DNA of 64,000 nucleotides, taken from positions 19,535,501-19,599,500 of the forward strand of contig CM055888.1 of NCBI GenBank assembly GCA_029582165.1. The letters are read 5' to 3'. The position numbers and the translations under genes are program-made. Position 1 is the first letter of the stretch. Each line of letters starts with the position of its first letter. The DNA comes from Portulaca oleracea (taxonomy: Eukaryota > Streptophyta > Magnoliopsida > Caryophyllales > Portulacaceae). Positions 22,751 to 34,694 of the stretch are shown piece after piece. Below the pieces are notes generated by a model, which saw only the letters and a program-made list of their open reading frames with translations, made no database searches and was not told where the DNA came from.

Positions 22751-23550
22751 TGAAGACGGCTTCAATCATAAAGTGCGATATTCCAAAATTTGATGGAACG
22801 AGGAGCTTTACTATTTGGAGGCTGCAGATGAAGGCGGTCCTGATTTAGCACGGGTTATGGGAAGTGATTGAGTATCCTGACACAAAGATTGATGCAACAA
22901 TGAGCGATGATGAATTTAAACAACTCCAGAAGGATATCAAGGGGAATCTGACTCCAAGGGAGTGGAAGATGCTTGAAGATAAGACTCTGGCAGGGATTCA
23001 TCTGTGTTTAGCGGAGCATATTCAGAGAGAGGTGATCCATATCGAGAAACCTCGGGAGCTCTGGACCAAACTGGAAGAGCTATACATGTCGAAGAGTCGT
23101 GCAAACAAGTACCGAATGAAGGAGAAATTCTACAGGTTGAAGATGCCCAAGGTACTTCTATTCACGCACATCTTGGTGAATTTGATTCTGTTATTACTGA
23201 ATTGGAATCAATGGATATAAAACACATTGATGATGATAAGGCTTTACATTTAATTCTATCCCTCCCTGCATCACATAAACAATTTAAGGAAATCATAATT
23301 TATGGGAATCGTGCAACCTTAACCTTAGTGAAGTAAAGGCTAGTTTACTGTCTAAGGAGAAACTTGATACTGATGGCGATGACCAGGGTGGTGATGCTAT
23401 GGTTGTAAGGGGTAGGAATACTGAACGTAAGGGAAATGGGTCTAGAGGGAGGTCTAAACATCGGTCAAAGTCTAGGAATCCTCACAAAAATAAGAAGTGT
23501 AACTACTGTAATAAGATGGGGCATATAGAGAGAGACTGTTGGGCAAAATA
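22750..23550 (+). pseudogene. Copia 1 gag
   Basis: Gag packages the element RNA into particles. The frame opens VKTASIIKCDIPKFDG (GTG where an ATG would be expected) and continues through FTIWRLQMKAVL, a stop (about 22846) and GLWEVIEYP. It shifts frame near 23150 into SIHAHLGEFDSVITELESM and ends in a zinc knuckle CNYCNKMGHIERDC (CX2CX4HX4C, about 23499-23540). Stops and the frameshift make it non-functional. Confidence 0.9.
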
Positions 23551-23559
23551 GAGAGACTA

Positions 23560-24785
23560 GAAGTAGGAGAGTAAGGATAATCACACCAAACCTGGTACCT
23601 CAAACTGCGTAGAGTCCGTGTCAGATGCTGATGGGTTTGTAGTTACGGATGATGTCTTGGCTACCACATCGAGTAGGATAGCTTGAGATGAGTGGGTTCT
23701 TGACATGGGGTGCACCTATCATATGTGTCCTCATAAGGACTGGTTCGAGTCTTATGAGAGTGTTCACACCGGGGTCGTAGTCATGGGTAACGACACAACC
23801 TGCAAGGTTGCAGGAATCGTTAGCATCAAAATCAAGACTCATGATGGCATCGTTAGAACACTCAAGGAGGTTCGTCATATCCCTAATATGACTCGAAATT
23901 TAATATTTTTGGGTACTCTTGAAGCTAACGGCTGCAGGTACAAAGGAGAAGATGGTGTTTTGAAAGTGTGCCGGGGTTCCATGGTTCTTATGAAGGGAAT
24001 AAGGAATGGCAGTCTATACATCCTGCAAGGGTCTACAGTGACAGGATCTGCAGTGGCAGTCCTAAATCTTGATGAGTCCGACAGCACAAAACTGTGGCAC
24101 ATGAGTCTAGGCCACATGGGCGAGAAGAGAAAGACAATGTTGAGCAAGAAGGGATATCTTGAAGGCGCAAAGATCGGCAAGTTGAAGTTTTGCGATCACT
24201 GTGTCTACGGGAAACAGAAGAGGGTTAGTTTTTCAAGGGCTAAACATACAACAGCATGGATCCTTGATTATATTCATTCAGATTTGTGGGGTCCTGCTAG
24301 AGTGCCATCACTAGGTGGCAAGCGCCACATGTTGACATTCGTGGATGACTTCTCGAGGAAGACTTGGGTTTATTTCCTGCGGCACAAGAATGAGACATTC
24401 TCATATTTCAAGAAGTTCAAAGTTTTGGTGGAGAACTAAACAGGGAGGAAAATCAAGAAACTCAGGACTGACAATGGGTTGGAGTTTATTGATTCTGAAT
24501 TTACTGAATTCTGCGAAGAGCATGGGATTGCGAGGCATCGAACCTTGGTGGGTAAGCCTCAGCAAAACGGGGGTAGCCGAGAGAATCAACAGGACACTCC
24601 TGGAGAAAGCTCGCTGCATGCTCTCGAATTCAGGGCTTTGGAAGAACAAGTCGTTCTGGGCAGAGGTGATATCTACTGCTTGCTACCTGCTGAACAGATC
24701 ACCTCATGCCTCTATAGCATACCAGATTCCAGAGGAAGTACAGACAGTTAATCCAGTTAACTATTCTAATTTGAGAATTTTTTGA
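23560..24785 (+). pseudogene. Copia 1 protease and integrase
   Basis: Protease: VLDMGCTYHMCPHKDWF near 23699-23745. The catalytic D(S/T)G is DMG, so the serine is lost. GAG-pre-integrase: LWHMSLGHMGEKRKTML with HCVYGKQKRVSFS. Integrase core: HSDLWGPARVPSLGGK and VDDFSRKTWVYFL, then a stop (TAA at 24437) and LRTDNGLEF in the next block, then QQNG with a frame change. The DD(35)E signature can be followed across frames. Each core enzyme is broken. Confidence 0.9.
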
Positions 24786-24803
24786 TGTCTTGTATATGTC
24801 CAT

Positions 24804-25764
24804 GTGAATGATGGGAAGCTGTCTCCCAAGGCTGTTAAATGCATGTTTCTAGGCTATGGGTCTGAGTCTAAGGGATATAGAATGCGGTGTCCTGATTTGA
24901 AGAAAGTTATTCAGTCTAGAGATGTAACATTTAATGAAACTGCTATGTTATCTGGAATGGAATCTACCGGTACTTCTGATGATGCAGGAAATCAGGTGAA
25001 GGATGCAGGAAGAATGGTGTTCGAGGTGGAGCAGGCTCAAGGTGGAGCTGTTGGAACCTGCAATCATGAGCAAACTACTGATGATGCTCCTAACCAACTC
25101 AGGTTGATGAGCCTGAGATTGAGACGAATGTTCCTCAGGTGGAGGAACAACCATGCATTGTTAGAGATCGTCCCAGGAGGGAGATCAAGAGACCAGCGCG
25201 ATATACTGAAGAAGATGATGCTATGATTGCTTATGCGTTGAGTGTTGCAGAGGAGACTCCTGAAGGTGTTGAACCTTCTACCTATCAGGAGGCTATCTCT
25301 TGTCCGAATGCCTCAAACTGGATAGGAGCTATATAAGAGGAGATGGAGAGTCTGCAGAAAAATCATACATAGGAGCTATGTGAGTTGCCTAAAGGGCGAC
25401 TAGCTCTTACTGCGAAGTGCGTGTACAAGAGAAAGAAAGCTATCCCTGGTGTAGAAAGTGCAAGGTGGAAGACCAGATTAGTGGTAAGGGGTTGCAACCA
25501 GAAAGAAGGAATCGACTACAACGAAGTATTCTCGCCAGTCGTGAGGCATACGTCGATCCGCACCTTGCTTGCCTTTGTTGCTCTATTTGATTTGGAGTTG
25601 GAGCAACTTGATGTGAAGACAACTTTCCTTCATGGCGAGTTGGAGGAGGAAATATATATGAGGCAGCCAGAGGGTTTCATCGTTCCTGGTAAATAGGAAC
25701 AGGTATGCAGATTGAGGAAGTCCTTGTATGGACTTAAACAGGCACCCAGACAGTGGTACAAAAG
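24804..25764 (+). pseudogene. Copia 1 reverse transcriptase, N-terminal part
   Basis: Includes the linker (KAVKCMFLGYGSESKGYRM), then KARLVVRG-like WKTRLVVRGCNQKEGIDYNE, EQLDVKTTFLHGELEEEIYM and, after one stop, LRKSLYGLKQAPRQWYK. The frame ends exactly where the nested element starts at 25765 and resumes at 29624 with RFDTFMV. Several stops and frameshifts. Confidence 0.9.
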
Positions 25765-26780
25765 TGATGTATAATGGGATCAATGGAATCTCTTTATACT
25801 TGGAAACAGGATCTTTAAAAACCAAGATAAGAATCTTGCTTCTCAAAGTTCTTAAAGATCAACCAAATTGAATGAAATAATGTATAATAGGATCAAGGAT
25901 GATCAAATTATACAAAAGATTAGGATCTTTAAGTGGTTCTTTAAGATTGAATGAATGAATGAACGAATGGATGGATAAACGAATGGAATGGACGAAATGG
26001 ATGAATGAAATGAATGTAGGAATGGATGGAATGTTAGTTTCTTGAATGATTGAATGATATTCAAATGAATCTTGAAATTGAAACAATGTAGAAACAAAAA
26101 CAAGATCAAATGAAAACTAGAAAGAAACTCACGGTTTGAATGATGAATGATAATGGCTTTGAAGATTCTTGGAGGATACAGCCACACCACCTTCAAGAAT
26201 GCTTCAATCTCTTCCTATCACCACTTAGGATGCCACCCTAAGCTAGAAGAAGATGATAGAATTGAATCTCCCTCAAGAGAAACGAAATACTAGCAAAAGC
26301 TAGAGAGAAAACAACACCTTGTGTTTGTATTTGATTTATTGAATGAATGAGATTACAAGATGCCTAAGGGGGTATTTATAGTAATCCTAAGCCCCCTAGG
26401 ACGTGCACTATTCAAGAAATTAGGCCCCTTGAGGCTTACATCATCCTACACATTTATTACATCATAAAAACTCTAAAATACAACTCTAGAAAGAAAAGAC
26501 TATAACTCCTTCAATACTTGTCCGTTTTCTAAGATTCAAAAACCATTGGAAAGCTCTTTCAAAGCTCTTCAATATGTCTTTGGATGACTTCCTCATTAGA
26601 CGCATATATCTAGAGTTATAGAGTAAATTACGAAACTGCCCTTGTTGAAATCATTCAATCGAAAGGGATACTTGAGTGAATGATGCTCGTTTGCCATATA
26701 ACCAAGTATTAGGCTCCTATGATGCATATTTGATGTCTTCCTTGATGTCCTTGATGTATATGGCCATCAAATATACATCA
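25765..26780 (-). repeat. 3' LTR of the nested TR-GAG element
   Basis: 1016 bp. Contains a GAATGAATGAACGAATGG tetranucleotide-like tract (about 25949-26035). Confidence 0.93.
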
Positions 26781-26843
26781 TACTCCCCCGGTTGAAAGAG
26801 TTTGTCCTCAAACTTTGAGCATTAACTCTCTTACTTGCCTTCT

Positions 26844-28568
26844 TCATAAAAAATTACAAACTTTCTTTTTAAAGGCCTTGAAATCATCATATACCCCTTT
26901 TCTAAACTTCTTCATCTTTCTCCCAAGTAATCCATGGACATTATAAGACTTGTATCCTCGAATTTTCACCATGAACATAGAGATTCCATGTAGCTTCCCA
27001 ATTTCCAAGTCAAGCTTCACAACTTTACCTTCATCATTTAGCATGAAACAACCTACTTTGATGACTTTAGCTTCTTGGTTCCTTCGAAGCCTTGGCTTTT
27101 CAACCATGAGAACCAAGTGGGTATCTCTAGGGTGCACATGAAAGATTCGCCTCATAGGAAATCTCAAGATTGGGTGGTGGCTTGGATCCGAATTACTCTC
27201 CTCCAAGTTTGTAAGAATAAGACCCTTATGCTCTTCATGCTCATGATCTTCCTCCTTCATAATCGACACAATGTGGCTTTCTTTCTCCTTAGGTCGAGAA
27301 GATGGTGCTAGAGGTGTCAAAATGATCTTCTTTTGATTAAGAGTGAGAGTATAAGTATTGGCTCTCCCATCATGTATGACACTCTTATCAAACAACCATG
27401 GTCTTCCCAACAAAATATGGCAAGTATCCATAGGAATAATATCACACCATAATGAATCTTTATAATTCTTCCCAATTGAAAGACTTACCAAGACCCTTTG
27501 ATCCACACGTATGCCTTGTCCTAGGCTTAGCCATTGTATAGTGTAGGGTGTGGGATGAGGGCTAATCTCCATTTGCAATTTCTCGACCATTGTTGTAGAA
27601 GCGCCATTGGTGCAACTTCCTCCATCTATGATCAATGAGCATACTTTCCCTTTGATGGTACAACGAGAGCGAAAGATAGCCTCCCTTTGTACTTGATCAT
27701 TTGGCACTTGAACTTCATTTAAGGCCCTTCCTACTACAAGTAACTCTCCATCATCCGGCTCCTCTACACATTCTTCAACATTTTCTTCCTCATTCACGTC
27801 ATCTCCTTTCTCCTCCTCAAATAATTCATTATCATACGTTTGGTACCCAACCAAAGACACTTCTTTCTTGTTAGGGCATGCACTTTCAACATGATCTAAA
27901 CTTTGGCAACATAGACATGTACTTGGGACAATGGGAGTGGGGAGGTTTATAGGCTGTTTTGAGGAGCTTTGGATTAGAGGTTTAGGATGGGATGGGGGCT
28001 GATTTTGTGGAGCTTTTGTGTTTGGTTGTTTTGTGGGAAATGGGGGTCTTTGATGTATATGGGTTTTATCCCAAAGTTCTTTACTCTTTGCTTGTATTTC
28101 AACATCAAGAGCTAAAGAACTCAACTCTTCCAAGTTTGTGTAAGGTTGATTTACAACAACATGCCGAATGTAATCATTAAGACCAAGAAAGTAACATACC
28201 AAAACTTGTGGATCATCCTCCTTAAGGGAATACTTCCATAGTTGCCACCTGAATTCTATTGTGTATTCAACCACATCCTTGCTCCCTTGCTCCATTCTTT
28301 CAAGTTTGTCGATGTCGTCTCCTTTGTAATTGAATGGCAAGAACTCTTCTTGAAATTTATTTCCATTCTTCTTGCTGGAACGTTTACTCCTTTCATAAGA
28401 TGCTTCATATTCAACTTCATAGGGGTAAACCTTACGTGAACAAGCGCTTCTTGATCCTCCCTTTTGAAGGATCCCAAATACTTCCATTTGTTTGGTAAGA
28501 TCATCAATTTGTTGCTCCAAGCGTTTCAATTCACTTGGTGAATTCATGAAAGATCTTTTGCAAGCCAT
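26844..28568 (-). CDS. Gag-protease polyprotein of the nested element
   Basis: A 574-codon uninterrupted frame. Order: an N-terminal coiled region (PSELKRLEQQIDDLTKQ); a retrotransposon Gag core (LPFNYKGDD, QGSKDVVEYTIEFRWQL, YFLGLNDYIRHVV); a Pro/Gln-rich linker; a zinc knuckle CLCCQSLDHVESAC (CX2CX4HX4C, about residues 215-230); an acidic segment; and a Gypsy-type aspartic protease with LIIDGGSCTNGAS and HILLGRPWLFDK. DGG in place of DTG/DSG is frequent in plant Gypsy proteases. The chain ends in a Lys-rich tail with no polymerase. Intactness in an otherwise ruined host element argues for a younger insertion or for selection on Gag. Upstream, the 5' LTR is its probable promoter. Confidence 0.9.
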   Translation of the reverse strand: MACKRSFMNSPSELKRLEQQIDDLTKQMEVFGILQKGGSRSACSRKVYPYEVEYEASYERSKRSSKKNGNKFQEEFLPFNYKGDDIDKLERMEQGSKDVVEYTIEFRWQLWKYSLKEDDPQVLVCYFLGLNDYIRHVVVNQPYTNLEELSSLALDVEIQAKSKELWDKTHIHQRPPFPTKQPNTKAPQNQPPSHPKPLIQSSSKQPINLPTPIVPSTCLCCQSLDHVESACPNKKEVSLVGYQTYDNELFEEEKGDDVNEEENVEECVEEPDDGELLVVGRALNEVQVPNDQVQREAIFRSRCTIKGKVCSLIIDGGSCTNGASTTMVEKLQMEISPHPTPYTIQWLSLGQGIRVDQRVLVSLSIGKNYKDSLWCDIIPMDTCHILLGRPWLFDKSVIHDGRANTYTLTLNQKKIILTPLAPSSRPKEKESHIVSIMKEEDHEHEEHKGLILTNLEESNSDPSHHPILRFPMRRIFHVHPRDTHLVLMVEKPRLRRNQEAKVIKVGCFMLNDEGKVVKLDLEIGKLHGISMFMVKIRGYKSYNVHGLLGRKMKKFRKGVYDDFKAFKKKVCNFL

Positions 28569-28837
28569 AGAATATGAATCTTGATGAAGAAAGATTCAAA
28601 CAAGACTCACGGTTTTGGTGTGGGGATGTGGAGGACGAAATGGGGAATGTGTTTAGGTGGGAATTGAGTTCGAATTGTGGGTTCTTTGTGGGGCTATGGG
28701 GTTCTTTTTGTGTTCTTGGTGGACGTGAGATGGGGGAGAAGGTGGGGGATGGATTTGTGATGGAAAGATGGTGAAAAGATTGTAAAAAGATGGATCAAGA
28801 ACTAAGAGAATCAACTCCTAAGCTCTGATACCAATTT

Positions 28838-29618
28838 TGATGTATAATGGGATCAATGGAATCTCATTATACTTGGAAACAGGATCTTTAAAAACCAAGA
28901 TAAAAATCTTGCTTCTCAAAGTTCTTAAAGATCAACCAAATTGAATGAAATGATGTATAATAGGATCAAAGATGATCAAATTATACAAAAGATTAGGATC
29001 TTTAAGTGGTTCTTTAAGATTGAATGAATGAATGAACGAATGGATGGATAAACGAATGGAATGGACGAAATGGATGAATGAAATGAATGTAGGAATGGAT
29101 GGAATGTCCCTCAAGAGAAACGAAATACTAGCAAAAGCTAGAGAGAAAACAACACCTTGTGTTTGTATTTGATTTATTGAATGAATGAGATTACAAGAGG
29201 CCTAAGGGGGTATTTATAGTAATCCTAAGCCCCCTAGGACGTGCACTATTCAAGAAATTAGGCCCCTTGAGACTTACATCATCCTACACATTTATTACAT
29301 CATAAAAACTCTAAAATACAACTCTAGAAAGAAAAGACTATAACTCCTTCAATACTTGTCCGTTTTCCAAGATTCAAAAACCATTGGAAAGCTCTTTCAA
29401 TGCTCTTCAATATGTCTTTGGATGACTTCCTCATTAGACGCATATATCTAGAGTTATAGAGTAAATTACGAAACTGCCCTTGTTGAAATCATTCAATCGA
29501 AAGGGATACTTGAGTGAATGATGCTCGTTTGCCATATAACCGAGTATTAGGCTCCTATGATGCATATTGGATGTCTTCCTTGATGTCCTTGATGTATATG
29601 GCCATCAAATATACATCA
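28838..29618 (-). repeat. 5' LTR of the nested TR-GAG element, with a 235-bp deletion
   Basis: 781 bp against 1016 bp in the partner. The missing part corresponds to about 26047-26281 of the other LTR; the junction reads GGAATGTCCCTC. Otherwise the two LTRs are very similar by eye. Confidence 0.92.
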
Positions 29619-29623
29619 AAAAG

Positions 29624-30699
29624 GTTTGATACCTTTATGGTAGGGCAAGGGTACATAAGAAGTCACTATGATAATTGTGTGTACTACAGGCAATTTGAAG
29701 AAAGGTCTTTCATTTATTTATTATTGTATGTGGATGACATGTTGATTGCCTCCAGGGACATGTCACTAATAAAGACGCTGAAATCTCAACTCAACCAGGA
29801 GTTTGAGATGAAAGACCTTGGAGCGGCGAAGAAGATTTTGGGTATGGAGATCCAAAGGGATAGAAAGGCAGGGAAGTTGTTCCTGTCTCAGAAGAAATAT
29901 CTGGAGAAGGTGTTGGACAGATTCAACATGAAAGCGTAGCGATTTCAACTCAGGTCATTGACACTTCAAGTTATGCAGTGAAGCGCCTAAATCTGATTTG
30001 GAGGTAAGGAGGATGTCTAATATTCCCTATGCTAGTGCAGTTGGCAGTTTGATGTATGCTATGGTGTGCACCAGACCTGACCTGTCCCATGCAGTTAGTG
30101 TGGTGTGTAGATATATGCTGAATCCAGGGAAGGAGCTTTGGGAAGGAGTGAAGTGGATCCTTCGCTATGTGAAGGGCTAGGGTACTTTGGAGAAAGGCAT
30201 CCTGTATAATAGAGGTAGTGCTGCAATGTCTCATGTTGCAGATTATGTTGATGCTGATTATGGCGGAGATCTGGATAAGAGACGCTCAATTTCAGGGTAT
30301 GTGTTCGTCATGTGTGGAGGAGCAATATCTTGGAAAGCTTCACTTCAATCTATAGCAGCCCTGTCTACTACAGAGGCTGAATATATTGCTGCAACGGAAG
30401 GAGTGAAGGAGGCCATCTGGTTGAGGGGATTGGTCATGGAGCTTGGAGTACCACAAGGAGAGACCGTGGTTTATTCTGACAGTCAGAGTGCTATACATCT
30501 TACAAAGAATGACACTTATCATTCGAGGACCAAGCATATAAGCGTCAGGTATCACTTCATCAGAGATACAGTTGTTGCAGGAGAGATTATAGTGAAGAAG
30601 GTACATACTTCTGATAATCATGCAGACATGTTAACCAAGCCTCTATTTATAGCTAAGTTCGAAGATTGTTTGGACTTAGTTGGTGTTTTGAGTATGTGA
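29624..30699 (+). pseudogene. Copia 1 reverse transcriptase C-terminus and RNase H
   Basis: Resumes in frame after the nested element: RFDTFMVGQGYIRSHYDNC, LLYVDDMLIASRD (intact YVDD active site), FEMKDLGAAKKILGMEI, then a stop at 29937. RNase [49 protein letters not shown] and [10 protein letters not shown], ending at the stop near 30697. RNase H alone is nearly intact; the polyprotein is not. Confidence 0.93.
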
Positions 30700-30787
30700 G
30701 AGCCCTGCAGGGCAACGCCCTGCGGAGGTGCGTGTTGATGGCGGCAGTCAAGGCAGATATTTTGGACCGATATCTCGGATCATGGTC

Positions 30788-31614
30788 CAAGGTGGAGATT
30801 GTTGTGTTTGTGTGGCCCATTGGATCCTCAAGGTTCAGATTGGGGCACCACCAGCGTCACATGGACACTAGCAGCGCCCCTCATAGAAGGTTAAAAGATG
30901 GAGACGTCACCATCGTCATTTGGACGCTACTAGCGTCTACTTGCAAGGAGACGGTACTGGGGGGTCTCTTGGCACCACTAGGGGGTATTGTCCCACCACC
31001 CAGCGCCTCTATTACGGAATCGAAGGCATTGAAGACGCTGGTCCCTGGGATTTACACGGTACCAGCGTGTTACACAGAAGCCAGAAAGTTGTTGACGCGG
31101 CCAGCGCCTGTAGGGCGCTGCCTGCGTCTTGACCCGGTTTTCAGCGGCGGTGGAAGTTCTTGTTTTTATTCCTTAGGTTATTTATTTTAACCTATTTTTC
31201 TCCCCCCTCCACTAGTATAAATACGGTATGTGTTTCTCCACCTAAACACATCGGTAAACACAGAGAGCTAGAGAGAGAAAATATTGAGAGAGAAAGGGGT
31301 CTCACCAATATTTTTCCTAGTGTATCCTGAGAGATTGTGAGTTGAGTGTTGAGAGATTGTTATTGTAATCTCTTTTGTGAGCATCACATCCTGTGATAGT
31401 GATCAGGTTGTACTCCTCCTTTCTTATAGTGGATTATTTTCTGGCTATCGCTGTTGCGTGGGTTTTTCTCCGAGTTCTTCGGTTTCCCACGTAATTCTGG
31501 TGTTTGATTTTATCGCTTATTTTTCGTTCCTAAATTTTGTCTAATATCCGTCATCTCGTTTTCGATTCTATTATTCGCTTCCGCTGTTACCTTGTTACTA
31601 ACTCTTCTCTAACA
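30788..31614 (+). repeat. Polypurine tract and 3' LTR of Copia 1
   Basis: A purine tract (AAGGTGGAGAT, ending 30799) precedes the 815-bp LTR at 30800-31614. It shares the GC-rich U3, TATA (GTATAAATACG) and GAGAGA leader with the 5' LTR, with scattered substitutions and small indels. Confidence 0.95.
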
Positions 31615-33826
31615 CAAGAACCTAGGACCAGGTTAATGATAACCTAATATATATAACCCATTGTGAAAATACAACACAAAAAGTATCCCTTGCAAATTAA
31701 CCTAGCTCCAACATTTGATCTTGGACGACAACCAATCGCTAGTATAGATTTGGACTTGTCACAAAAGGACTCCCAAAATTGGCAACTTTTCATGATTGCA
31801 CGTATACTTGCCATTGGAGATCATGATTGATGATCTCATATTACTGGGCTGATTATACAAAAGCCCAACAAAAACTAATAAAGAAACTTGGGTCATTTAA
31901 ACCCAACCTTCTGGCTTGAATATCGTAGGTCCTTGGTGTTTCGTGTGTATATACATAATTCATTTTGGCCCTTATTATATGATATTGGGTTTTTGACCTC
32001 ATGGATGGCCCAATAAAATAAGGGACCATCAAATATTATGGAGTAGTTTAAAGTTTCAATTTGTAAAATTTGTGGGGACCTTTGCCCTTTCTCTCTCTTC
32101 ACTCCACACTTAGAAGAGACAGAGGAAGACTGATGTATACTATGATTTAGCAATGACTAAGTCCATGGTTGATAGTATTGACAACCATGATGTAACACTG
32201 AGTCACTGACAATGTCCATAGTTTAGCACTGACTACATTCAACGGGCATTTGATGGCAGTGTTGACTCAACTGAATCTCTGGCCATACCTCGTCAACAAG
32301 CTCATCACCACTGCAACGAACCAAGACGGGTCATGAACAATCGTACACAAATTCAATCACCAACCCCGACCTAGAAAATCGACGGTCGAGTTAAACGTAG
32401 TCAGGGTTACGTCCATTAATATGAGCAAATTGCACAACAGTATATGGACTGCCAAGGAGAACCAAACACACCACCACCACAACGAACACCAGGCCCACAA
32501 CAGTTCCTACTTGGTCTAGATGGAAAGGATGCATAGCCAACCCCGTTTCATTTTCTTTTAGGTTTATGTTCTATTCCACCATAAAATCTTTCATTTTAGA
32601 TGTGGTCTAATTTAGTACAATATGCTTGGGAATCAGGTGCCTCTTTCTTTTGGACAACTTGTATGGCTTGTGAGTGTTACGAGTATTTGGGTTTTCCGTA
32701 TTACACATTTTAAGTCTTTATCCCTAGAATAATTATGTTACAAAAATGTTTCAGGGTGTTCCTAGTATTTTGTGGAAACTAGTGTTAAAGTTGTGCATTT
32801 TTGTCATGTGGTTAATTAAAGGTCCTATATGTTTTTGGAAACTAGCTTTTTGATACATTTTTGCGGGTGAATAGGCCAGATTCTTAGATCAACCATTTCT
32901 CCCCTATAGTAAACGAAATTAGCTTTTGAAATTTATGGGTTTAGATCCAATTAATCTGGATCCCCCAAACCATGTTTAAAATTTGTTTCTTATGGGAGGT
33001 GGTGGTTGTTTTTCTTGTTGGTTTGGACCCAATTAAGTTGATCAAACCAAAATTACTCAATACTCCTTTTATACATGTTGATGCTACAACCATAGTTATT
33101 AAACTCTTGATCCGGATCTCATGATCCCACGTATCTATGATCTAAAAACATTCCATCGATCTAATTTCCGTCAGAATCTTAAACTAGCTATGAGGATCTT
33201 ACTTTCCTCATTTTGGCCAAATATTATATGTCAGAATCGTAATATGATTTTACAATCCTATGCATGATCTTACTTGAACTAATTAATGTTTATTTCGCAC
33301 AATATTAAATTCTAGAATTTATTATAACTGAGGTTTTTGTACCAATATTATCCACCTAAATAAAGTTTAAAATTAGCAAATGTTTATGAAGTCATGCTTG
33401 TTGGAAAGAATGAGTTGGATAACTTGGATTAGAGGTACATATATAATAGCTTGAGAGTTGAGCACAAAGCGAAAATACTGAAGGGAAAAGTGTGGCACAG
33501 AGAAATTTCGGGTGTGATTAGAACCTTTGTTTCAACATTGCCATATCCTCACAGGTTGTAATATATCTTTAGGCTCTTAAGGTCAGTAGATCATTATGTA
33601 ATAGGGAGACACATGAACCGAAAGCAACCAAACTGTACGTAATTAGAGGCCGACAGTTTAATTTGTAGCTCTAAGGGCACTTCAAAACGTACGTCAAATT
33701 GTAGCGGATCAAAAGCACAAGAACCTATGTTGCTCATTGCTTTTGATTCATGTACCTCCCTATTCATAATGACGCATTAAATTGTAACTGGATATGAGAC
33801 ATATAGCAACTACAACTACCGTGACT
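31615..33826. other. Non-coding, no recognised element
   Basis: A slightly protein-like stretch near 32420-32530 (plus strand, QGEPNTPPPQRTPGPQQF) has stops on both sides and no known domain. The rest is AT-rich with no terminal repeats that I can pair. Confidence 0.35.
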
Positions 33827-34681
33827 TTATTATAATGGGAACATCTCTTCAGGGGCTGCGCTTGGGCCTCCCGCATTTGGTTCTCGTCCTTCCTAGGAAT
33901 TCAGATGGATGTGCATGGCATAACCCCCATGGATCAATGGATCAGCAACTGGTTGAGGCTGGTCTGGAAGGATAAGAAAAATGACTTAAAACTTTCTCAA
34001 GAATTTCTAGCTACTTGTTGGTTCATCTGGATTGCAAGAAATAGGAGGACCATTAACAATGAGTAGATTGATCCAGGCGCAATACCTGGGTGGATCCGCA
34101 CAGAACTCAACCTCCTTACAAAAGAAGGGCAAGAGGGAGGATGTCACACTTTAGCTCAAGGGACAGGATTCCCACAAACAACTACCAGTCGAGAGTTAGA
34201 GTTTGTCTGGGACTCCAACCAGGCACAAGAAACGGATGGGACGTTCTACTGTGACGGTGCTTGGCAGTTGGCACAGTAGCACCTTGAGAGGGTGTATTGG
34301 GTGGATTCTACTACAACATGGAAGGAAAACGGAACAACATGCAAGCCAGAGCTAGGACTGTCTGCTCTCTAAATGGAGCTTTCTACGGTAGAGAATGCAC
34401 TGGATAGAGAAAGAAGAAAATCCCTAAAGAATATTACCATCAACACAGATTCGATTGAAGTGGTTCAAGCTTTTAGGGACATTACCGGTTGTCCACAAGT
34501 CTGTTAGAGTATTGTTTTGTCTTGTAAGTCTTTGCTGTTAGGGTTAAGTTACTGTAAGATTAAGAAAGTTAGTAGGTGTGTAGTTAAGGAGGCTCATATT
34601 CTGGCACAAGGAGCCAGAGGCCCAGCCCTTCCTTAGCTGTCTTTATTTTCTGCACTCTGTCTTAATTGCCAAAAAAAAAAA
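33827..34681 (+). mobile_element. LINE (L1-like), 5' truncated, 3' end with RNase H-like remnant
   Basis: The plus-strand frame reads WISNWLRLVWKDKKND, TCWFIWIARNRRTINN, then EFVWDSNQAQETDGTFYCDGA and later INTDSIEVVQAFRDI and VKEAHILAQGARG. These are the linker and RVT_3-type RNase H that end plant L1 ORF2 proteins. Several stops. It ends in an A-tract (34671-34681). A 13-bp target duplication with one mismatch, AACTACCGYGACT, lies at 33814-33826 and 34682-34694. Confidence 0.85.
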
Positions 34682-34694
34682 AACTACCGCGACT

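Larger units (their letters stand above)
25765..29618 (-). mobile_element. Nested non-autonomous Gypsy-type element (TR-GAG)
   Basis: Inserted antisense in the reverse transcriptase of Copia 1. LTRs 25765-26780 and 28838-29618 begin TGATGTATA and end TACATCA. The 5-bp AAAAG is duplicated exactly (25760-25764, 29619-29623). On the minus strand a primer site TTGGTATCAGAGCT (28821-28834) follows the 5' LTR, and a purine tract ACCGGGGGAG (about 26782-26792) precedes the 3' LTR. Between them is one ORF, Gag plus protease, with no reverse transcriptase, RNase H or integrase. This is the layout of TR-GAG elements, which need a helper element to move. Confidence 0.93.
21910..31614 (+). mobile_element. 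Ty1/Copia element 1, complete with both LTRs, inactive
   Basis: LTRs at 21910-22732 and 30800-31614, both TGTTG...TCTCTAACA, with a primer site after the first and a purine tract before the second. The 5-bp target duplication CAAGA is exact (21905-21909 and 31615-31619). Domain order Gag, zinc knuckle, protease, integrase, reverse transcriptase, RNase H is Copia-type; sequence style (CTYHMCPHKDWF, Tnt1-94-like) suggests the Tork group. It is dead through stops and frameshifts, and its reverse transcriptase is split by another retroelement at 25765-29618. Confidence 0.97.

Noticed and set aside
30666..31190. 174-codon ORF crossing into the 3' LTR
   Set aside because: Runs through the polypurine tract and LTR U3; a by-product of GC-rich LTR sequence.
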